From Pullichristensenella excrementipullorum (GTDB lineage Bacteria > Bacillota > Clostridia > Christensenellales > Aristaeellaceae): a stretch of 64,000 nt of DNA. The notes beneath the pieces are model-generated. The model searched no databases. It saw only the letters and a list, made by a program, of their open reading frames with translations, and was not told where the DNA came from. Made by a program: the position numbers and the translations under genes. This document shows positions 9,457-16,256 of this stretch, one piece after another. Positions within the stretch are counted from its first letter, which is position 1, and each line of letters opens with the position of its first letter. The stretch is taken from assembly GCA_018713365.1 (NCBI GenBank), contig DVOU01000015.1, positions 1 to 64,000 on the forward strand, in the 5' to 3' direction.

Positions 9457-11248
9457 CAACGCCCGGCCGAAAAACCTGCGCTATACGGTGGGCAAGTTGC
9501 TCAGCTACATGGGCCGCCACAAGCTGCTTTTGCTGCTGGTGGCCGTGCTGGTGACCATCAGCGCCCTCGGCAATCTGCTCGCCACCTACATGATCCGCCC
9601 CGTGGTCAACGACCTGGTCGATGGCGATCTGGACGCCCTCGTCCATGGCGTCGTCCTCACCGCCTGCATCTGCATCATAGGCGCGCTCAGCGCCCTTGGC
9701 TATACGCAGACGATGGTCAAGGCCGCCCAGAAGGTGCTTTACGACATCCGCCGCGACCTCTTTGCCCACCTGCAAACGCTGCCCCTGCGCTTTTTCGACA
9801 CCAGCAGGCACGGCGACATCATGAGCTACTTCACCGGCGATGTGGACACCATCTCCGACGCCCTCAACAACAGTTTCACCATGCTCATCCAGAGCTTCAT
9901 CCAGATGACGGGCACGCTGCTGATCCTCTTCATCCTCAACTGGCGCCTGTCGCTGTTCGTGGTGCTGGGCTATCTGGCCATGTTCCTCTACATCCGTTAC
10001 AGCGGCCGGCGCAGCAAGGCCCATTACAGCCACCAGCAGCAGTATCTGGGCGAACTCAACGGCTATATCGAGGAGATGGTCAGCGGCCAGAAGGTCGTCA
10101 AAGTCTTCAACCACGAAGACGCGAACATGGAGAAGTTCCGCGAGCGCAACGAGGCCCTGCGCAAGGCCGGCGAGGGCGCGCAGAGCTACGCCGCCACCAT
10201 GGTGCCCGCCGTGGTCACCATTTCCTACATCAACTACGCCATCGTCGCCGTCTTTGGCGGCCTGCTGGCCCTCAACGGTCTGGCGGACGTGGGCAGCCTC
10301 GCCAGCTATCTGGTCTTCGTGCGGCAGGCGGCCATGCCCATCAACCAGTTCACCGCCCAGTCCAACTTCCTGTTGGCGGCCCTGGCCGGCGCGGAGCGCG
10401 TCTTTCAGGCCATGAGCCAGCCCCCGGAAGTGGACGAGGGCAAGGTGCGCCTTGCGCGCGCGGAAGATGGCAAGGGCTGGGACTGGCTGCGGGAGGACGG
10501 CTCGCGCACGCCCCTGCGCGGCGATGTGCGCTTTGAAAACGTCGATTTTGGCTATGAGGAGGGCCAGACCATCCTCCACGATGTCTCCCTTTACGCCAAG
10601 CCCGGCCAGAAGATCGCCTTCGTCGGCTCCACGGGCGCGGGCAAGACCACCATCACCAACCTCATCAACCGCTTCTACGATGTGCAGAAAGGCCGCGTCG
10701 TCTACGATGGCATCGACGTGCGCGACATCCGCAAGGACGACCTGCGCCGCTCGCTGGGCATCGTCTTGCAGGATACACACCTCTTCAGCGGCACCATCGC
10801 CGACAATATCCGCTTTGGCAAGCTGGATGCCACCCAGGAGGAAGTCGAGCGCGCCGCGCGCATCGCCAACGCCGATTCCTTCATCCGCCGCCTGCCCAAG
10901 GGCTACGATACCATGGTCACTGCCGATGGCGCCAGCCTCTCGCAGGGCCAGCGGCAGCTGTTGGCCATCGCCCGCGCCGCCGTGGAGGACCCGCCCGTAC
11001 TCATCCTCGACGAGGCCACTTCCTCCATCGACACGCGTACCGAGGCCCTCATCGAAAAGGGCATGGATGGCCTGATGCAGGGCCGCACCGTCTTCGTCAT
11101 CGCCCACCGCCTTTCTACCGTGCGCAATGCCGACGCCATCATGGTGCTGGACCATGGCCGCATCGTCGAGCGCGGCGACCACGAAGAACTGCTCCGCCAG
11201 AAAGGTATGTATTATCAGCTCTACCACGGCATGTTTGAACTCTCTTGA
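9440..11248 (+). CDS. ABC exporter half-transporter, subunit 2 (catalytic)
   Basis: A 602-residue partner of the preceding gene. The N-terminal 330 residues hold six predicted membrane helices; the ATPase domain has Walker A GSTGAGKTT (about 395), signature LSQGQ (about 500), Walker B VLILDEATS (about 520, with the normal catalytic glutamate) and the H-loop histidine in IAHRLST. A short insert (KGWDWLREDG) separates membrane and ATPase domains. This subunit therefore supplies the catalytic Walker B for the one competent ATP site of the heterodimer. A terminator follows directly, closing the three-gene marR operon. Confidence 0.92.
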   Translation: MARQYNNARPKNLRYTVGKLLSYMGRHKLLLLLVAVLVTISALGNLLATYMIRPVVNDLVDGDLDALVHGVVLTACICIIGALSALGYTQTMVKAAQKVLYDIRRDLFAHLQTLPLRFFDTSRHGDIMSYFTGDVDTISDALNNSFTMLIQSFIQMTGTLLILFILNWRLSLFVVLGYLAMFLYIRYSGRRSKAHYSHQQQYLGELNGYIEEMVSGQKVVKVFNHEDANMEKFRERNEALRKAGEGAQSYAATMVPAVVTISYINYAIVAVFGGLLALNGLADVGSLASYLVFVRQAAMPINQFTAQSNFLLAALAGAERVFQAMSQPPEVDEGKVRLARAEDGKGWDWLREDGSRTPLRGDVRFENVDFGYEEGQTILHDVSLYAKPGQKIAFVGSTGAGKTTITNLINRFYDVQKGRVVYDGIDVRDIRKDDLRRSLGIVLQDTHLFSGTIADNIRFGKLDATQEEVERAARIANADSFIRRLPKGYDTMVTADGASLSQGQRQLLAIARAAVEDPPVLILDEATSSIDTRTEALIEKGMDGLMQGRTVFVIAHRLSTVRNADAIMVLDHGRIVERGDHEELLRQKGMYYQLYHGMFELS

Positions 11249-11252
11249 CGCT

Positions 11253-11288
11253 GCGCGGCATGGGGAACGCCCCTGTGCCGCGCTTTTT
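11253..11288 (+). terminator. Rho-independent terminator of the marR-ABC operon
   Basis: GCGCGGCA (11253-11260) pairs with TGCCGCGC (11276-11283) and is followed by five T. A smaller GGGG/CCCC stem lies in the loop. It begins 5 bp after the exporter stop codon. Confidence 0.85.
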
Positions 11289-11361
11289 GCGTGGAAACTA
11301 TGAAGACATTTCCACATATACTGTTTCATATGGCAATATTTTGAAATCGGCCTTCTTTGAG

Positions 11362-11390
11362 TTGACTTCCGAATGCAGAATTGCTAAAAT
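11362..11390 (+). promoter_or_regulatory. Promoter of the pilus-like operon
   Basis: TTGACT (11362-11367), a 17-bp spacer and TAAAAT (11385-11390), 88 bp upstream of the first gene. AT-rich DNA lies upstream (11290-11360). Confidence 0.7.
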
Positions 11391-11392
11391 AA

Positions 11393-11433
11393 GGATGTAT
11401 AGAGGTGCTGGTTACATTGTAACCGGCGCATCC
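11393..11433 (+). promoter_or_regulatory. Leader hairpin / dyad containing GGTTACA-TGTAACC
   Basis: A perfect dyad GGTTACA (11410-11416) / TGTAACC (11418-11424) lies in an extended imperfect stem closed by GGATG (11393-11397) and CATCC (11429-11433). It starts at the predicted transcription start, so it could be an RNA hairpin or a DNA operator. It contains GTAACCG (11419-11425), the same heptamer found as direct repeats upstream of the secreted-protein genes at 17.5 kb. It resembles no riboswitch class I recognise. Confidence 0.5.
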
Positions 11434-11477
11434 CGACCGACCGCATAAAGTCGAGGGGACAGGACCGGGGGAACAGC

Positions 11478-12320
11478 ATGCGAGAAAAGCCGGGGCGTTG
11501 GCGCCATGGGCAGGGAAAGGCCGGAGCGATGTTCGCTGCGGCCATGGCCGTTTTGCTCACTTTACTGGCCGTGGCCGCCTCGGTGGCCATCTACCCGGAG
11601 GCCACGGGCGACGAGGTCTATTCAAGCGGCGGCGCCACCGTGGACGCCAGCAACATCGACCAGGGCTACGTCATGGTCAAGATGTCCAGCAGCAAAAAGC
11701 TCAAGGTGCGCATCACCGGCGACGAGCAGTATACCTATGACCTCGCCGGCGATGGCGAATACGATGTCTACCCCCTGCAAAACGGCAACCGCGAATACAC
11801 GCTGGTCGTCTACGAGCAGGTAAAGGGCAACAGCTATTCCCAGGTACTCTCCCGCACACTGCGGCCGGAGATGGCCGATGTAAACGCCCCCTTCCTCGGC
11901 CCGAACTGCTACACGTGGTACACGGCCGACAGCGCTGTGGTGCAGCTGGGCAACGAACTGTGCGCCGGCCTCACCACCGATCAGGAAAAGGTCAACGCCG
12001 TCTACCAGTACGTCACCTCCAACTATATCTACGATTACATGACGGCGATGATGGTATCCGCGGGCCAGCAGTCCGGCTACGTGCCGGATCTGGACGCCAT
12101 GCTGGAGAAGAAGATGGGCATCTGCTTCGACTTTTCCGCCCTCATGGGCGCGCTGCTGCGCTCGCAGGGCATCCCCACGCAGATGGTCATGGGCTACGCG
12201 GACATCACCTACCACGCTTGGAACAACATACTCATCGACGGCGAATGGGTGCGCTACGATGCCACCTCGGCCGTGACCCACACCAACATCCAGCAGTACA
12301 CGGAGGAGGCGGTATATTGA
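11478..12320 (+). CDS. Membrane-anchored transglutaminase-like protein
   Basis: A 280-residue protein starting at ATG 11478 after GGGGG. An N-terminal basic stretch and one hydrophobic segment (about 17-38) form an uncleaved anchor or signal; a small beta-rich region follows (40-140), then a transglutaminase-like fold. The catalytic triad is visible: Cys in MGICFDF (about 215), His in YHAWNN (about 250) and Asp in RYDATS (about 263). Family members act as proteases, cross-linkers or inactive binders. Here it heads an operon with a type IV pilus-like machine, so processing or cross-linking of exported surface protein is an attractive but unproved role. Its stop overlaps the TTG start of the next gene. 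Confidence 0.82.
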   Translation: MREKPGRWRHGQGKAGAMFAAAMAVLLTLLAVAASVAIYPEATGDEVYSSGGATVDASNIDQGYVMVKMSSSKKLKVRITGDEQYTYDLAGDGEYDVYPLQNGNREYTLVVYEQVKGNSYSQVLSRTLRPEMADVNAPFLGPNCYTWYTADSAVVQLGNELCAGLTTDQEKVNAVYQYVTSNYIYDYMTAMMVSAGQQSGYVPDLDAMLEKKMGICFDFSALMGALLRSQGIPTQMVMGYADITYHAWNNILIDGEWVRYDATSAVTHTNIQQYTEEAVY

Positions 12321-13375
12321 CACCTTCCAAGAATGCTCCCGGCTGCCTCGGCGCGGAGGAAACGGCCCTGTTCTGTTCGCAGGCGGCCATGGTGCTGAAA
12401 AGCGGAATCCCGCTGGCCGACGGCCTGACGGCTTTGTGCGAGGACTTTCGCGATACGCGCTCCGGGGCGCAGCTCGCCCGTCTTTCGCAGGCCATTTCCC
12501 AGACCGGGTCACTTACGCAGGCGCTGGGCATCGCGCCCGTATTGCCCACCTACGCCATGCGCATGGTGCGCGTGGGCGAGCAGTCCGGCAAGCTGGACGA
12601 CGTGCTTTCCGCGCTGGGCGACGCCTACGCCCGCGAGACGCGCGTGCGTCGCAACCTCCGTCAGGCGGTGCTGTATCCCGCCGTACTCACGCTTTTGATG
12701 GGCGCAATCATCGCCGTGGTGGTCTTCTGCGTCATGCCGGTCTTCTCCCAGGTGCTGCGCAGCCTCGGCTCCGGCCTCTATGCCACCGCCGAGGGCGTCA
12801 CGCAGGTCGGCATGGTCATCGGCATCGTCGCCATGGCGCTGGTGGGCCTGCTCATTCTCGCGGGGCTGATCGTGGCCGTGCTCCTGCGCACAAAGCGGCG
12901 CGCGAGCGTACTCGATGGTCTCTGCCGCTGCGTCCCCGTGCTGCGGCGCGTGACCACGGCCCTCAACGCCGAGCGCTTTGCCTCGGCCATGGCCATGCTC
13001 ATCGGCAGCGGCTATCCCATCGAGGACGCCCTGCCGCTGGTGGAAGAGCTTTCCGGCTCCGGCGCGACGCGCGAAAAGGTCGCCGCCGTGCAAAAAGCCG
13101 TCTCCGAAGGCAAGGCGTTCAGCGACGCCGTGGGCGAGGCGAAGGTCTTCGATTCCCTGCACGCCCGCATGCTGCGCGCCGGCGCTGCCGCCGGACAGGT
13201 GGATAATGTGCTAGCCCGCCTCGCCGACATCTACCACGAGCGCTTCGACCGCGAGGTCTCCAACGCCGAGGCGCTCATCGAGCCGCTGTTGGTGACGCTG
13301 CTGGCCATCGTCGCCGGCGCGATCCTGCTGTCGGTGATGCTGCCGCTGGCCGGCATACTTTCCTCGATGATCTAA
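12317..13375 (+). CDS. Type II secretion/type IV pilus platform protein (GspF/PilC family)
   Basis: A 352-residue inner-membrane platform protein. The likely start is TTG at 12317, preceded by GGAGGAGG and overlapping the upstream stop (TTGA). Two T2SF domains are clear: the first with FCSQAAMVLKSGIPLADGL near residue 20 and VGEQSGKLDDVL near 85, the second with ERFASAMAMLIGSGYPIEDAL near 225 and AAGQVDNVL near 290. Membrane segments fall at about 120-145, 165-195 and 325-350. In pili and T2SS this protein couples the cytoplasmic ATPase to pseudopilin assembly, which fits the PilT-class ATPase encoded five genes downstream. Confidence 0.9.
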   Translation: MTPSKNAPGCLGAEETALFCSQAAMVLKSGIPLADGLTALCEDFRDTRSGAQLARLSQAISQTGSLTQALGIAPVLPTYAMRMVRVGEQSGKLDDVLSALGDAYARETRVRRNLRQAVLYPAVLTLLMGAIIAVVVFCVMPVFSQVLRSLGSGLYATAEGVTQVGMVIGIVAMALVGLLILAGLIVAVLLRTKRRASVLDGLCRCVPVLRRVTTALNAERFASAMAMLIGSGYPIEDALPLVEELSGSGATREKVAAVQKAVSEGKAFSDAVGEAKVFDSLHARMLRAGAAAGQVDNVLARLADIYHERFDREVSNAEALIEPLLVTLLAIVAGAILLSVMLPLAGILSSMI

Positions 13376-13385
13376 GGAGGGCACC

Positions 13386-13697
13386 ATGAAAAGACGCGGT
13401 TGGCTGATCGCCCTGTGCGTGATGGCGCTGATGGTGGGCGCGTTCTATGGCGCGGCCACGCTCAACGCGCGCCACGCGACGCAGGAGCAGCGCGCGCTGC
13501 TGGAAGACGCCATCACCCGCGCGCTGGTGACCTGCTACGCGGTGGAAGGCCGCTACCCCTCCTCGCTTTCCTATCTGGAGGAGAACTACGGCGTGGATGT
13601 CGATGAAGAAAACTACGCGGTCTTCTTCTCCAGCTTTGCCGACAACGTGCTGCCCTCTGTGCGCGTCGTGCCGAGGGGAGAGGGGGTGGGCGCATGA
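13386..13697 (+). CDS. Small pilin-like membrane protein
   Basis: A 103-residue protein starting at ATG 13386 behind TAAGGAGG. A short basic N-terminus (MKRRG) leads into one hydrophobic helix (about 6-25), then a helical stretch with ALVTCYAVEGRYPSSLSYLEENYG. The last part recalls the globular region of type IV pilins and ComGC-like pseudopilins, where the phrase C/A..G.YP.sL..L...YG is common. The canonical prepilin peptidase site (G before FTLxE) is absent. It lies between the platform gene and a DUF4860-like gene, with which it overlaps by 4 bp (ATGA). It is probably a minor pseudopilin of this machine. Confidence 0.65.
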   Translation: MKRRGWLIALCVMALMVGAFYGAATLNARHATQEQRALLEDAITRALVTCYAVEGRYPSSLSYLEENYGVDVDEENYAVFFSSFADNVLPSVRVVPRGEGVGA

Positions 13698-14164
13698 GTG
13701 AGCGCCGCTTTGGACTGCGCGCCGCCAGCGGGTTGAGCCTCTTTCTCATCGTGGCCATTTTTGCTTTGATGGCGCTTTTGACCGTGGTGCTGGGCGCGGG
13801 CGTCTATCGCTCGGTGGTCGGCCGCGGCGAGGTGAACCACGAGGCGCGCACGGCCATGGCTTATGTCACCGGCAAACTGCGCGCCAACACCGGCGAGGTC
13901 TCTCTTGAAAAGACCGAAGTCGGAAATGATATGCTCGTCCTTTCCGAGGAGATCGGCGGCGAGCTGTATGAAACGCGCATCTACGCCCACGAAGGCACGC
14001 TCTACGAAGTGTTCGCCGCCGCGGACATAGCCTTTGCCCCCGAAGAGGGCCAGCCCATCGCCACGTTGGACGGCTTTTGCGCGGAGGCAGAGGAAAACAC
14101 GCTTCGCCTGACGGTGCGCGCGGGCGATGAGGACTACACAGCCCATGTGGCGCTGTGGGGATAG
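13694..14164 (+). CDS. DUF4860-like membrane-anchored protein of the pilus-like operon
   Basis: A 156-residue protein with one N-terminal hydrophobic helix (about 14-38, LFLIVAIFALMALLTVVLGAG), then YRSVV and an extracytoplasmic beta-rich domain (RTAMAYVTGKLR, MLVLSEE, ETRIYAHEGTLYEVF). This order matches the Clostridial family I know as DUF4860, found in type IV pilus/competence-like loci. It overlaps the preceding gene by 4 bp, so the two are translationally coupled. The role is unknown; a pseudopilin or pilus-tip component is likely from context. Confidence 0.65.
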   Translation: MSERRFGLRAASGLSLFLIVAIFALMALLTVVLGAGVYRSVVGRGEVNHEARTAMAYVTGKLRANTGEVSLEKTEVGNDMLVLSEEIGGELYETRIYAHEGTLYEVFAAADIAFAPEEGQPIATLDGFCAEAEENTLRLTVRAGDEDYTAHVALWG

Positions 14165-14177
14165 GAGGGGGAGAGCC

Positions 14178-14549
14178 ATGCGGGAAAGCGGCCGTACCAA
14201 GGCCATGCTCTGCGAGCTGGTCATCGTGGCGCTGTTTCTGGCGCTCTCCGCGGTGACGCTGCTGCGCCTCTTCGCCGTCTCCAACAATGTCAGCCGCGAA
14301 AGCGCCGCGCTCACCCGCGCCAACATCCTCGCGCAGGACGCTCTGGAGCGCTTCACCGCCGGCGAGGAACTGCCACAGCGCGAGGAATACGCCTTTGAGG
14401 GGGAGACCTACGCCGTCCTCAGCGAAATACAAACCGAAGTCGGCGATGCGGGCGTCCTGGAGGAGTGCAAGGTCACAGTTCTGAGCGATGAGGAAACGCT
14501 CCTTGAGATGCGCACCTCCCGCTATCGCCCGGAAAGGAGCGCGTCATGA
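14178..14549 (+). CDS. Pilin-like membrane protein
   Basis: A 123-residue protein; ATG 14178 is chosen because AGGAGGGGG lies just upstream, although the frame is open further. The N-terminus (basic residues, then AMLCELVIVALFLALSAVTLLRLF) is pilin-like: a glutamate at about the fifth position of the hydrophobic helix, although the residue before the putative cleavage site is Lys instead of Gly. A long helix with NILAQDALERF and a short beta region follow. It overlaps the next gene by 4 bp. A pseudopilin with a non-standard leader is my best reading. Confidence 0.6.
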   Translation: MRESGRTKAMLCELVIVALFLALSAVTLLRLFAVSNNVSRESAALTRANILAQDALERFTAGEELPQREEYAFEGETYAVLSEIQTEVGDAGVLEECKVTVLSDEETLLEMRTSRYRPERSAS

Positions 14550-15001
14550 GAAGTTCGGGAAGGATCGGCCCCGGCGCCTCGACCATTTTGATGATCCTCG
14601 TGGTGCTGGTGATGACCATGCTCGGCGTACTCTCCCTGTTCAGCGCCCGCAGCGATATGGAGATGAGCGAGCGCACCGCAACCGCTTCGGCGGAATACTA
14701 CGCCGCTCAAACAGACTTCAGTCTGTGGTTACAGGAAACCGACCAAATTCTACTAAATTTGCGCCGCGCCGCCGGCGGCGATGCCGAGGCCTACGCGCAG
14801 CTTGTTTCCGCGCAGTTCGGCGCGGGCGTGGGGGAGAGCCTCGAATACCGCGCCCCCGCGGGCGACACGCGCTTTTTCTGCGCCTCCGTCGAGCTTTTGC
14901 CGCTGACCGAGGCCGAACGCTGCGCCGTCTCCGCCCGCTGGCTGGAGGCAAACGACGCCATTACATTTGAGGAGGATGCCGGATGGACGCTGATCGCCTG
15001 A
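14546..15001 (+). CDS. Small membrane-anchored protein of the pilus-like operon
   Basis: A 151-residue protein starting within the preceding stop (ATGA) after AAAGGAG. One hydrophobic helix (about 13-33, STILMILVVLVMTMLGVLSLF) is followed by an amphipathic helix rich in Ala/Glu (EMSERTATASAEYYAA), a pattern shared with PilX-like or PulK-like minor pilins. I do not recognise a named family. The last 19 bases overlap the ATPase gene, so co-expression with the motor is certain if the operon is transcribed. Confidence 0.6.
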   Translation: MRSSGRIGPGASTILMILVVLVMTMLGVLSLFSARSDMEMSERTATASAEYYAAQTDFSLWLQETDQILLNLRRAAGGDAEAYAQLVSAQFGAGVGESLEYRAPAGDTRFFCASVELLPLTEAERCAVSARWLEANDAITFEEDAGWTLIA

Positions 15002-16089
15002 CGCCTTTCTCCATCGCCGGCATGGAAGACGAAGCCGCGCTGGTGGAGCTGCTCAAGCGCGCCCTTTCCCTGCGCGCTTCGGACCTGTTCATCCTTCCCG
15101 GCGCCCCGGTGACGGTCAAGTGCGACGGCAAAATGCTGCCGCTGACGCAGGAGCGCATGCTCCCCGCCGACACCGCCCGCATGATCGCCGATATCTACCG
15201 CATCGCCGGCACGCGCGAGAGCGCCTCGCTGGAGCGCACCGGCGATGACGATTTTTCCTTTTCCCTTGCCGACGTCAGTCGGTTTCGCTGCAACGCCTAC
15301 CGCCAGCGCGGCACGTTGGCGGCGGTTTTGCGCGTAGTGCCCTTTGGCCTGCCGGACCCCGCCACGCTGCACATCCCCCCGGAGGTCATGGCCCTTTCCG
15401 AGATGCGCCGCGGCCTCGTGCTGGTCACCGGCAGCGCCGGCAGCGGCAAAAGCACCACACTCGCCTGCCTCATCGACCGCATCGACCGCACGCGCTCGGA
15501 ACACATCATCACCATCGAAGACCCCATTGAATTTCTCTATCCGCACCGGAAGAGCATCGTCTCCCAGCGCGAAGTCGCCCACGATACCGAGACCTTCCAG
15601 ACGGCCCTGCGCGCCTCCCTGCGCCAGGCGCCGGACGTCATCCTTCTGGGCGAAATGCGCGATTATGAGACCATCTCCACGGCCCTGACGGCGGCGGAAA
15701 CGGGCCATTTGCTCTTTTCCACGCTGCACACCGTGGGCGCGGCCAAGACCATCGACCGACTCATCGACGTCTTCCCCGCTGAGCAGCAGCAGCAGGTGCG
15801 CGTGCAGCTCTCCATGGTGCTGCAGGCCGTGGTCTCCCAGCAGCTTCTGCCCTGCGTGCATGGCGGCCGCGTGCCGGCGTTCGAGGTGATGCGCGTCAAC
15901 CGCGCCGTGCGCAACATGATCCGCGAGGGCAAGGTCCATCAGCTCGACAACGTCATCTTCTCCGGCGCCTCCGAGGGCATGCGCGCCATGGACAACGATC
16001 TCTACCGCCTCTACAAGGAGGGCATGATCGCCCGCGACGACGCGCTCTTGTACGCCATTCAGCCGGAAACGCTGGAAAAACGCCTGTAA
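14983..16089 (+). CDS. pilT: PilT-class secretion ATPase
   Basis: A 368-residue hexameric ATPase of the PilT/GspE superfamily. It starts at ATG 14983, after GAGGAGGAT inside the previous gene. An N-terminal PAS-like fold (SDLFILPG.PVTVKCDGK) precedes the core: Walker A GSAGSGKST (about 149), Asp box EDPIEFLY (about 179), Walker B VILLGEMRD (about 219) and His box STLHT (about 246), then a PilT-like C-terminal part (AVVSQQLLPC...AFEVM). It lacks the longer N-terminal and tetracysteine zinc regions of PilB/GspE. It is the only motor ATPase in the cluster, so it may drive assembly as well as retraction. It is the last gene of the operon. Confidence 0.88.
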   Translation: MDADRLTPFSIAGMEDEAALVELLKRALSLRASDLFILPGAPVTVKCDGKMLPLTQERMLPADTARMIADIYRIAGTRESASLERTGDDDFSFSLADVSRFRCNAYRQRGTLAAVLRVVPFGLPDPATLHIPPEVMALSEMRRGLVLVTGSAGSGKSTTLACLIDRIDRTRSEHIITIEDPIEFLYPHRKSIVSQREVAHDTETFQTALRASLRQAPDVILLGEMRDYETISTALTAAETGHLLFSTLHTVGAAKTIDRLIDVFPAEQQQQVRVQLSMVLQAVVSQQLLPCVHGGRVPAFEVMRVNRAVRNMIREGKVHQLDNVIFSGASEGMRAMDNDLYRLYKEGMIARDDALLYAIQPETLEKRL

Positions 16090-16154
16090 AAGACCGAAGT
16101 CTGTTGCGTTGGCGTAATTTTTAACACCCGACACGTAATATCTGTGTAAGAAAA

Positions 16155-16198
16155 GGGTGACAAACGCACGACTTTATGTTACAATGTGTTTATCACCC
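16155..16198 (+). promoter_or_regulatory. Promoter of the BTAD regulator, framed by an 11-bp inverted repeat
   Basis: A promoter GTGACA (16157-16162), 17 bp, TACAAT (16180-16185) lies 72 bp upstream of the start. GGGTGACAAAC (16155-16165) is mirrored by GTTTATCACCC (16188-16198) with one mismatch. The arms cover the -35 box and the start-site side and are 33 bp apart, three helical turns. This is probably an operator for a dimeric repressor or for autoregulation. Confidence 0.6.
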
Positions 16199-16256
16199 GC
16201 CGCGAAAAACGCGCCTGCAACTGTCACACCGCGCGTAACGAAAGGAGTGGGAAGCG

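Noticed and set aside
7876..11329. Long minus-strand frames opposite both ABC exporter subunits
   Set aside because: The plus-strand frames carry Walker A, Walker B and signature motifs; the opposite frames are His/Ala/Gly-rich with no motif and no ribosome binding site.
11293..11477. A c-di-GMP or other known riboswitch upstream of the pilus-like operon
   Set aside because: The leader was compared with remembered GEMM, ydaO, TPP, cobalamin and T-box consensus elements; none of the conserved cores is present.
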